NCBI GenBank assembly: GCA_964584305.1
Contig: CAZOZL010000001.1
Location: 124,001-188,000, forward strand
Direction of reading: 5' to 3'
DNA length: 64,000 nucleotides
Source of the DNA: SB11 sp964584305
GTDB taxonomy: Bacteria; Bacteroidota; Bacteroidia; UBA8524
Part shown: in pieces, positions 15,701 to 22,146 of the stretch
Layout of the letters: each line of letters opens with the position of its first letter
Position numbering within the stretch: position 1 is the first letter of the stretch
Notes under the pieces: model-generated
The model's input: only the letters and a program-made list of their open reading frames with translations
Database searches by the model: none
Told to the model about the DNA's origin: nothing
Position numbers and translations under genes: made by a program

Positions 15701-17776
15701 CCATAGGTCGGCAATTTTTTCATACGAGTAGGCAGTTCCTACAATATCGTTTCCTGCTTTGCGTAATACCACTGCTTGCCTGTGCAATATTATTGCACTA
15801 TCGTAATTTCCTAAATTCCAAAATGCTTGTCCAATATTAGATTTTGAAAAACCCGCCCCCGATTTATCGTCCAACGATATTTTTAAATCATACGCATCAG
15901 CAAATAGTTTAATTGCCTTACGGTATTTTCCCATTTTAAAATAGGTGTCTGCCAAATCATCAAAAGCACGGGCATATTTGGCACTGTATCCCGCACCATA
16001 AAACAATAGTCTTGCTTTTTTGTAGTTTTTTATTGCTTTTTCATACTGTCCTTGTTTTTTTAATACGGCGGCAATATTGCGGCGCAGTATTGCTCTGTCG
16101 TGTTTAGAGCCCCCTATCCTATTCAGTATTTTCTCGGCTTCGTTATAGGTTTTTATGGCGGTTATATTGTCTCCTTTTTCTGCCGTATTATATCCTTTAT
16201 CCCAAAGTATATGGGCTAATAGTTTGTTCTCATCATAGTTATCACTATTGTTAATTTTTATTTTGAGAATTTTTTCGGCTTTATCATAATTGTTAATGGC
16301 TAATTTATATTTTGCCCAGTTGCCATAACTTACCCCTTTTTTATAAACAGCACGGGCATACTCTACCGTGTCGCCCAGTTTTAAATAAAGGACTGCCGAT
16401 GAGTCGAAATATTTAATTGCCTGATGGTATCGGTTTTGCGTTTTAAAAACCTTACCTGTATGAAAATATCCATAGGCACGTATGCTATCACTGTTAAGAA
16501 AACTTGCTGAAAGCAGAATAAGTTTTGTGGTTTTGTTTGCCCGCTTAAATTTTTGTTTTTCAGCAAATTCTTTTGCCTTATCTGCCCACGTTTCATAAAA
16601 TGCTTTCCTTAAATCTACCTTATTAAACGCTAAAATAGCCATTTGTCTGCCCACATTGCTTTCTAATAAAAGGCTATCTAAAATAACAGTGGGAGTAGAG
16701 GGGGAATTGTTTAACAACCATGTGGCATAGGTTTCATTTACCTTATAGTCTTTACCCATATATTTGCGAGGGAAACCGTGTACAAATCCTAAAAAATCAT
16801 GTATATCGCTGGTATCGGGTTCTAAAAACAAATCGTGTATAGATTTTCCTCTGTTTTGCCCTTCTTTAGCAGGGTTTAAAAACGTATCTCCTTCACGTGT
16901 AAACTCTTCCGTTTCTCTAACCTGTTTCGCCATTAGCAATAGCATCAATTCTTGAAAAATCTTGCTATCATAATGGATTATATAGCGTGGGTTTACAAAT
17001 CTCTTTCTTTCATTATTTCTAAATGAAACATCATTTGCCAATAGTTTATAAATAGTGCTCTCGTTTTTAAACTTGCTTAGTATTCTTGTTTCCACCAAGT
17101 CGCCTTCACGAACCCAATTAAGAGTATCCTTTTCATCATACACTTCTAATTCGGCTTCAGAAGTCCACGCATTTACTTTTACAATTTCTCCTTTACCTAT
17201 CTGAAACTTTCTTTCTTTCTCGCCTTCTTTTGTCGAAAGGCTTATGGGCAATGAGACTGCACCGTTAACCACACCATCGTTTAAGCCAGCATTAAGTTTT
17301 ACCCGAAACTTTGCGCCCTTTTGCCACAGTATTTTTTCTACTCTAAAAGTAAATGATTTACGATAGTCCTTATCACTATATTGGTAAAAAACAGAATCTT
17401 TAGATTCCATCAGTATATAGCAAATATCAATAAACTTAAAAAATGAATTGGAGAAAGCCGCAGAAGCATTTTTATCCACCCATTTCAATCCCTTGTTATA
17501 TACTTCTATTGAGTTTCTATACCGCCCCGCCCTAAACTCGCAAAAGGCTTTAGTAATGTATGACTCTACAACAGGTACTTGCCTTGGCAAGTTGAAACTA
17601 AGCTCCAAATCAAGGTGCAAATTGGCATACTTGCAAGCGGTGTCATAGTTTTTTAGCTGAAATGCCGATTGCGCACTATCGTGATAATAATTAGCCTGTT
17701 TATACCTTAGGCTGTCTTGCGCTTTTAGCATAGTAAATGCGCTTATAAAAAATAATATGGAGAATAATCTCTTCAT
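12710..17776 (-). CDS. Giant secreted TPR-CHAT (caspase-fold) protein
   Basis: 1688 residues from ATG 17776 (signal peptide MKRLFSILFFISAFTMLKAQ, cleavage near residue 20). After a short TPR start (residues about 20-110) comes a beta-rich segment (about 140-230). Residues about 420-1240 are a long run of tetratricopeptide repeats, many with the A-x-x-Y-G-x-x-Y/F spacing. The C-terminal part from about 1330 is a CHAT domain: LALVPTGFLYHLPIQAL, catalytic His about 1550 in VVHFAIHGRLD, catalytic Cys about 1599 in LLVLSACNTA, and GVGSVIASQWQVHD. CHAT is the caspase/separase-like cysteine protease fold. Both catalytic residues are present, so it may be an active protease in the periplasm or outside. 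Its target is unknown. No CRISPR or other defence gene is adjacent. Confidence 0.9.
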   Translation of the reverse strand: MKRLFSILFFISAFTMLKAQDSLRYKQANYYHDSAQSAFQLKNYDTACKYANLHLDLELSFNLPRQVPVVESYITKAFCEFRAGRYRNSIEVYNKGLKWVDKNASAAFSNSFFKFIDICYILMESKDSVFYQYSDKDYRKSFTFRVEKILWQKGAKFRVKLNAGLNDGVVNGAVSLPISLSTKEGEKERKFQIGKGEIVKVNAWTSEAELEVYDEKDTLNWVREGDLVETRILSKFKNESTIYKLLANDVSFRNNERKRFVNPRYIIHYDSKIFQELMLLLMAKQVRETEEFTREGDTFLNPAKEGQNRGKSIHDLFLEPDTSDIHDFLGFVHGFPRKYMGKDYKVNETYATWLLNNSPSTPTVILDSLLLESNVGRQMAILAFNKVDLRKAFYETWADKAKEFAEKQKFKRANKTTKLILLSASFLNSDSIRAYGYFHTGKVFKTQNRYHQAIKYFDSSAVLYLKLGDTVEYARAVYKKGVSYGNWAKYKLAINNYDKAEKILKIKINNSDNYDENKLLAHILWDKGYNTAEKGDNITAIKTYNEAEKILNRIGGSKHDRAILRRNIAAVLKKQGQYEKAIKNYKKARLLFYGAGYSAKYARAFDDLADTYFKMGKYRKAIKLFADAYDLKISLDDKSGAGFSKSNIGQAFWNLGNYDSAIILHRQAVVLRKAGNDIVGTAYSYEKIADLWKETGDLDSALHFYQISEKLYIANNDTTDKLAEITQSVGTLYYDLKNYDKAIQYYTRALKLYEAIDNGVGIANGLYNLGLCYYNIKSYTAAEEYLQKAKTKYEQMEDKESIMYSLINLSLIQWVGANNFQKAEKLMTKALVLAKQSNSLTNQGYAFNQIGVLKKNQGKFAISKQYFDSSLFAYQESEDYSGMGYTNINIGYYYIEKGEFDKARRKYWQVANEAVKKKNYLLASSAFNSLADYYNLTGEYDSAIYIASKALGHNVKLKNEYLEAGNYISLGNTYNYLANYKTAVTFYYKADSIYQAIKDPFSRATVVNNIGTIYFHQGDYRNALLQFNEVYQMLTKIKYQGDFLVLALSNMGEVYLEDGLLTEAEKWLTKSLTIAKKTENKRGETGASLLLGKLKLKQKRYAEAKTYLQVAYTNYSTIGEKERIIEASTFLGKLYNEINKTDSAVKYLDVAIAIANQTGNTRYQWEPLYLSSTINLKQQDTSKAVSQLKEAVDILENIKGKIAGNKKNLVGFSKAQNKYKLYQDLVALLVAQNNVKSAFFYQEKANITGLMEQTRGDGNGTTRSNELLGRQEEETVAKEFELKINGYYAALIKERSKPQEKQSADKIKTLEGLINVNEANYQQFFDSAITATGNSESSNFSTTINPRDLDDARFSLDNKDAVVEYVATSNQLLIFVATNNSLNVRKVSINKKELITVINSFNKQLKSAKTEKEILFKNSAKLYQLFISPIADLLAGHTRLALVPTGFLYHLPIQALGVEKNGKMEYLISQYDITYINNIKFIYQAQATRKSKLRIVAFGNADKTLSNAEKEVKNIASIFPNTTIFVQDSATEDKAKLMINNFNVVHFAIHGRLDPINFANSYLALAPNTKAGDDGKLTMDEISQIRSLRNIKLLVLSACNTAVNVEKHNEWFNTPANVFILKGVGSVIASQWQVHDEATGELMKHFYINLKAGMTFSSALKKAQLTLSNSEKFSHPYYWSAFETIGKW

Positions 17777-17798
17777 AGCTGTTGGCGAGGTAGTTATC

Positions 17799-17806
17799 AA
17801 ATTTAA
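17799..17806 (-). promoter_or_regulatory. -7 box TAAATTTG upstream of the TPR-CHAT gene
   Basis: On the minus strand TAAATTTG matches TAnnTTTG and lies 22 bp before ATG 17776. It is the likely start for the CHAT, kinase, regulator run. Confidence 0.45.
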
Positions 17807-17935
17807 TACTTTAAAAGCCGTGTAAGTAAATATTACATGATAATAATGCCTTTCTATTACGTTTTTTTCTTTTTTTTCCTAAAAGAGAGGGACGCTGTAC
17901 ACATTAGTCAAACTTTAAAAGTAGGTACAATCTAA

Positions 17936-18005
17936 ATAAGCACCCTTCCCCTCAAGGGGAAGCCAAATTGTGGTACAGGTAAAAGCTGCAATACATTGGT
18001 GGTTA
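17936..18005. repeat. Family A repeat, copy 3 (degenerate)
   Basis: Contains CTTCCCCTCAAGGGGAAG at 17945-17962, one mismatch from the family palindrome, then gccaaattgtggtacagg and a right end near atacattggtgg. The left terminal repeat is not recognisable. It fills the gap between the CHAT gene and the methyltransferase-like gene together with the family B half-element that follows. Confidence 0.6.
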
Positions 18006-18020
18006 TGCAACAGCAAAGAC

Positions 18021-18044
18021 AAAATAGGCATTTATGCCTATTTT
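18021..18044. repeat. Family B hairpin, partial copy
   Basis: Perfect 10-bp arms AAAATAGGCA / TGCCTATTTT with a 4-nt loop, followed by atacataaagtttt. This is the first hairpin of the family B element; the second (GCAGCAGG-type) hairpin is missing here. The rest of 18045-18167 holds a family D fragment (about 18085-18105) and no gene. Confidence 0.6.
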
Positions 18045-18167
18045 ATACATAAAGTTTTAAAAAGGCAAACTCGCAATGACGAAGTGCTAAAAGCTAATGG
18101 CTAACAGCAAAATATTTTCCGCAATGAAATGTCGCACTTCGTTTTTGTATATTTTATAGCTATCCGT

Positions 18168-18767
18168 TCATTTCTTTAACTTAAAAGGGATAAGCATAGG
18201 TACATTGTTTTGATATTCTTTATACTCTTTGCCAAACTCTACTACCAGTTTTTGTTCTTCTAATTTTATGCCAATAATAAGGTAAATGCAGGTAACGCTA
18301 TTGGTAATAAGCATACTAACGGTAGGAAAAAGCAACCACAACCCCCAAATTAGTAATAGTACCGAAAAATATAATGGATGCCGAGTGTATTTATTTAAAC
18401 CAGTACTATTTAGCCTGCCCACCATTTCTTTCCCCGCTGTATTTTTAAGCTGTTCAAGCCCCAAAAAATCACTGTATTTATAGGTTTTTAAAGCGGCAAA
18501 ACCCAATACCAAACCTGAAATTAGCACTATATAACCTATCAAAATTATTGCATTATTAGCCTGAAAAAGGTACGGGCTGTTTAGCCTTTTTAAGTACAAA
18601 AGAACGGGAATAAGCGTAACAACTGCAACGCTGCTATAAAACAACCTGTAAAACCTGAAATACTGCGGGGCTTTACGTTTAACAAACAGTTTTGTTTGTG
18701 TTAAGGCTAAAACACTGTGAATACCGTAGTATAAAACCCATAAAATAGTAAGAAAAATATACTCCAT
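18168..18767 (-). CDS. Isoprenylcysteine methyltransferase-like (ICMT/PEMT/NnrU family) membrane protein
   Basis: 199 residues with about five membrane segments (residues 1-20, 40-62, 72-95, 125-150, 150-172). The C-terminal block TRHPLYFSVLLLIWGLWL followed by EEQKLVVEFGKEYKEYQ is the SAM-binding motif of the ICMT/phospholipid methyltransferase fold (R-H-P-x-Y, then E-E-x-x-L-x-x-x-F-G-x-x-Y-x-x-Y). Substrate is unknown. It lies 35 bp downstream of the Crp-type regulator on the same strand and may be co-transcribed with it. Confidence 0.8.
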   Translation of the reverse strand: MEYIFLTILWVLYYGIHSVLALTQTKLFVKRKAPQYFRFYRLFYSSVAVVTLIPVLLYLKRLNSPYLFQANNAIILIGYIVLISGLVLGFAALKTYKYSDFLGLEQLKNTAGKEMVGRLNSTGLNKYTRHPLYFSVLLLIWGLWLLFPTVSMLITNSVTCIYLIIGIKLEEQKLVVEFGKEYKEYQNNVPMLIPFKLKK

Positions 18768-18802
18768 AAATAAAATAAAAAATAACCTTCTGCCTTGAAA
18801 AA

Positions 18803-19432
18803 CTACTCAAGGTGTGAAACATCTATAACCCCTCTGGATAATAATACCCTTCCATCTTGTTCCAGTTTTTTCAACAATCTTGATACTACTTCTCTGGCAC
18901 TACCCAGTTCATTTGCTATTTGCTGGTGTGTTATTTTTAGTTGTGAGGACGCATTAGCCTTTGCTTTTTCAGTTAAGTAACTAATTAGCCTGTTATCCAG
19001 TTTCCCGAATGATATTTGTTCAATCGTATTTAAAAGTTCGAGAAACCGAGTTTTTGAAAGGTTAATGACAAAGTTAGTCCACGAGGGGTATTTCCTCATC
19101 CACTGGGTAACGTGCTGGGTTTGTATTAATAAAGCGGTGGTTTCCTCTTCTGTAACGGCTTTTACCTTGCTGGTTTCGTTTAGCAGGCAGGCGGTCATAG
19201 ACATATAGCAACTTTCATTAGGGCAGATATAATAGAGCAAAAGCTCCTTTTCGTTAGATTCTTTAAACACTTTCACCTTTCCACTAATTACCAGCGGTAT
19301 CACTTTAATATAATCACCATCCTCTAATATTGATGTACCCGCAGGGAATGTTTTTTTAAATGCAAGTTGCTTAATATCTTCTAAAAGCTCAGGCTCAATA
19401 AACGGAATTGTCTTTCTTAATATTTCTTCCAT
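18803..19432 (-). CDS. Crp/Fnr-family transcriptional regulator
   Basis: 209 residues from ATG 19432. An N-terminal cyclic-nucleotide-binding-type beta roll (FPAGTSILEDGDYIKVIPLVISG, partly quoted) is followed by a long dimerisation helix and a C-terminal winged helix-turn-helix (ITHQQIANELGSAREVVSRL). The effector is not predictable: no Fnr-type cysteine cluster is seen at the N-terminus, and the roll lacks an obvious cAMP Arg-Ser pair. The start at 19432 is chosen because upstream in-frame codons lack family similarity. Confidence 0.9.
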   Translation of the reverse strand: MEEILRKTIPFIEPELLEDIKQLAFKKTFPAGTSILEDGDYIKVIPLVISGKVKVFKESNEKELLLYYICPNESCYMSMTACLLNETSKVKAVTEEETTALLIQTQHVTQWMRKYPSWTNFVINLSKTRFLELLNTIEQISFGKLDNRLISYLTEKAKANASSQLKITHQQIANELGSAREVVSRLLKKLEQDGRVLLSRGVIDVSHLE

Positions 19433-19692
19433 AGTACTTTTGTGCTTAGTGAGTACAGTAAATGTAACATATTGAACAGGCGTAGTCAAGAAAAATTAAT
19501 ATAATTGCTAAATATAGCCCCACCGTTATACAAATGTTACGGACGCTTAATTCATTTCAATTGTTTAGCCTTTGTGCTTTTAAGCTGCCCAAGTCGTACA
19601 AAAACACTGTTTCTATATGGTCTTCAAAAGTATATTATTGAGTTTCGGTAGTGTTACTTCAAAGGTAGATACTCGGAAAGCTCTTGCTTTTT

Positions 19693-20970
19693 TTATTTAG
19701 TGCCCTGCAAGTAATCTATAAAATCTCTAATTAGCTTAAAACTATCTTCATACTCTGTTAGAGGAACAATATCTGCTTTATCCCCTGGGTCGTGGTAATT
19801 AGGGAAATCTCCCATTAAATAGAAAAAGAAACAGTGTACCCCCTTTTCGGTAAACCAGTAATGGTCGCTATTAGCAGCTTTCCCTCTTGCTTGTATATTG
19901 GGCAAGTATTTTTTGTCGTTATTAATGGTTACCAACGCCTTGTATTCTTCTTCAAATACCAGCCCGTTTACTGCCATTAAACCCTTGCCCCCCGTTGCCA
20001 TCAAATCCATATTAATTAAGAATTTCATTTTGTATAGCGGGTATTTAGGGTCGGCGTTTACATAGTAGTTACTGCCTACAAGCCCTGCTTCCTCTGCCGC
20101 AAATGCTATAAATAGTATAGAAAACTTAGGCGGGTGTTGGCTGTAATAGTTTGCCATATCAAGCAGCATAGCTGTGCCACTTGCATTATCATTTGCACCA
20201 GGGAAATAGGTGTTTTTGCCCATACGCCCTAAGTGATCGTAGTGGGCAGTAAGGGCTATAATGCTATCGGGCTGTTCACTTCCTTTAATAAATCCAATTA
20301 CATTTTGGGTAAGGTAGTTTTGGGTAAGTTTTGCATCAATATGCACCCTTATTTTTTTTGTGCCTTTGGGTAGCTTGTCCTGTTTTATAGTAAGTTCTGC
20401 CACTCGCCCTTGCTTGTGTCCCACAGACCATGTTAGCTTACTATTGGTAAGGTGTATTACTCCCAGCGCAGGGACTAAGGTGATATATTGCTGTGCTCGT
20501 TTTTTTGCCTCTTTATCATTTACGGGCAATGTATCAATCACGATAAAGTAATTGTAAGCCGCCTTTTTTTTCTTTACAAATGCTTTAAATTTTTCTTCCG
20601 TTTCCAGAATATCGTAGGTAAGCCATATCAGGTTATACTTTCTATTACTCACTCGGGGGCAATTGGGGTCTACCAAAAAATCTATACCAGGTTTTAGTGT
20701 ATTGCCCGCTACCTTTACCGTCATAGATTTTGGGAAGGTATTTACCGTGAGATTAAAATTTTGATATTGAACTTTTATATTGTCCAGTTTTTTAAATTCG
20801 CTATATATAAACGAAGCTGCTTTTGCATCGCCACCGCTTACATACCCTCGCCCATGAAAATTGGGGCTGCAGAGTGTATTAATAGTTTTACGGGCATACT
20901 CAATATTTTGTGCTTTTATAAATGTAACCACTAAAAAAAGGAGCATTAGTATAGCAAATTGTTTTTTCAT
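19693..20970 (-). CDS. M28-family zinc aminopeptidase, secreted
   Basis: 425 residues from ATG 20970. A signal peptide (FAILMLLFLVVTFIKAQ) is followed by the M28 metallopeptidase domain. The di-zinc site is visible: His in LTAHYDHLG, bridging Asp in GANDNASGTAM, the catalytic and metal Glu pair in FAAEEAGLVGS, Asp in NMDLMATGG, and the last His in NSDHYWF. A protease-associated-like insert occupies about residues 90-220. It probably trims peptides in the periplasm or outside. It stands alone, with purS upstream on the same strand. Confidence 0.9.
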   Translation of the reverse strand: MKKQFAILMLLFLVVTFIKAQNIEYARKTINTLCSPNFHGRGYVSGGDAKAASFIYSEFKKLDNIKVQYQNFNLTVNTFPKSMTVKVAGNTLKPGIDFLVDPNCPRVSNRKYNLIWLTYDILETEEKFKAFVKKKKAAYNYFIVIDTLPVNDKEAKKRAQQYITLVPALGVIHLTNSKLTWSVGHKQGRVAELTIKQDKLPKGTKKIRVHIDAKLTQNYLTQNVIGFIKGSEQPDSIIALTAHYDHLGRMGKNTYFPGANDNASGTAMLLDMANYYSQHPPKFSILFIAFAAEEAGLVGSNYYVNADPKYPLYKMKFLINMDLMATGGKGLMAVNGLVFEEEYKALVTINNDKKYLPNIQARGKAANSDHYWFTEKGVHCFFFYLMGDFPNYHDPGDKADIVPLTEYEDSFKLIRDFIDYLQGTK

Positions 20971-21038
20971 ACTACAATATATTAAAGAAGGCAAAACCTT
21001 TGCCAATAGTACTTAAAAAAAACTTGAAAACGGAAGTA

Positions 21039-21290
21039 CTACAAGGCGTGTATGCCTATTTCATAAGATTCCATTACGGGATTAACCAATAATTTTTTGC
21101 AAGCAATTTCAGCTTGTTTATGGGCTTCATCGGCAGTGTCGGCAGCTATTTCAAGGGTTATACGTTTGCCTACGCGCACATTTTCCACTCCATTTAATCC
21201 TAAAGATTGTATGCCGCCGCTTACGGCTTTGCCTTGAGGGTCTAACAAGTTTTTATGTGGCATTACGTTTATTTCAGCTATAAATTTCAT
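21039..21290 (-). CDS. purS: Phosphoribosylformylglycinamidine synthase subunit PurS
   Basis: 83 residues, the full length of PurS. It bridges PurL and PurQ in the fourth step of purine synthesis. The family pattern MKFIAEINVMPHKNLLDPQGK, then GGIQSLGL, VRVGKRITLEI and CKKLLVNPVMESYEI is unmistakable. It starts 3 bp after the pssA stop. purL and purQ are not in the window, while purH lies far away at 60334. Confidence 0.95.
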   Translation of the reverse strand: MKFIAEINVMPHKNLLDPQGKAVSGGIQSLGLNGVENVRVGKRITLEIAADTADEAHKQAEIACKKLLVNPVMESYEIGIHAL

Positions 21291-21293
21291 GGT

Positions 21294-22046
21294 CTATTTT
21301 TTTGCGAAGTTTAGTATAAGCGATAAAAGTATATATAAAATTAATATCAAAGGTATGGCTACAAATTGCAATACTGCTAAAAGTATGGCAGATGTGAGTA
21401 AAAATAAATAGCGCACCTCATTTCCTTTAAATCCCCATTGTTTAAATTTTAGTGCAAACAAGGGCAATGGTGCTACCAACAAAAACGATGAAACAACAGA
21501 AAATACGACCATAAACCAAGGCTGTATTAGCCATACGGGAAAGTACTGGGGTTGCAGGTGGGCTATTAGCGCAAAAGAAATAATTAATAGCCCGTTTGCT
21601 GGTGTTGGCAATCCTATAAACGAGGTAGTTTGTCGGGTATCATTATTAAAAATAGCTAAACGAATTGCCGAAAAAATAACTATCAAAAATGTAGGCAGTA
21701 TTGCCCAGTAGTTATTTGCCAATTCGCCTATGGTGGCAGTGTACGTTAGCGGGTCTATTTTAGCACCAAAAGACCAATGGGTTAAATATAAATTGATATA
21801 GATAAACACGGGCGTTGCCCCAAAACTTACCAAGTCTGCCAGCGAGTCTAAATCTTTGCCTATTTTAGTATCGCTTTTTAATAAGCGAGCAACCATACCG
21901 TCAAAAAAATCGGCAATGGCAGCACCCACAACACAAAACGATGCCGCTACCAACTGATGCTTAAAAGCTAAATATATGCCCAGCATCCCAAAAAACAGGT
22001 TTAGTGCCGTTATTGCATTGGGTATATTGTTTCTAATAAGTTTCAA
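21294..22046 (-). CDS. pssA: CDP-diacylglycerol-serine O-phosphatidyltransferase
   Basis: 250 residues, TTG start. It makes phosphatidylserine, the precursor of phosphatidylethanolamine, in the inner membrane. The CDP-alcohol phosphotransferase motif D-x2-D-G-x2-A-R-x8-G-x3-D-x3-D is complete in ADFFDGMVARLL, then SDTKIGKDLDSLAD. Six or more membrane helices follow. The TTG is accepted because IPNAITALNLFFG is the usual N-terminus and the next Met is residue 21. A -7 box ends only 5 nt upstream (see 22052), so the transcript is probably leaderless. The enzyme uses the CDP-diacylglycerol made by CdsA at 27906. Confidence 0.93.
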   Translation of the reverse strand: MKLIRNNIPNAITALNLFFGMLGIYLAFKHQLVAASFCVVGAAIADFFDGMVARLLKSDTKIGKDLDSLADLVSFGATPVFIYINLYLTHWSFGAKIDPLTYTATIGELANNYWAILPTFLIVIFSAIRLAIFNNDTRQTTSFIGLPTPANGLLIISFALIAHLQPQYFPVWLIQPWFMVVFSVVSSFLLVAPLPLFALKFKQWGFKGNEVRYLFLLTSAILLAVLQFVAIPLILILYILLSLILNFAKK

Positions 22047-22051
22047 TGCTG

Positions 22052-22059
22052 CAAATATA
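22052..22059 (-). promoter_or_regulatory. -7 box TATATTTG of pssA, leaderless arrangement
   Basis: On the minus strand TATATTTG (an exact TAnnTTTG) is followed by CAGCA and then the TTG start of pssA. The predicted transcription start falls on or next to the start codon, leaving no room for a ribosome binding site. Confidence 0.55.
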
Positions 22060-22146
22060 ATTGAAGGTCTTACATCGCGAGAAATAAAATTTTTTAAAAC
22101 ACTTATGCTTGTATCTCTATAGTTTTGATGCTAATTTGGATGCTGA

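Noticed and set aside
12710..17776. Type III-E CRISPR (Craspase-like) TPR-CHAT
   Set aside because: The protein has a signal peptide and there is no Cas7-11, array or other CRISPR gene in the window.
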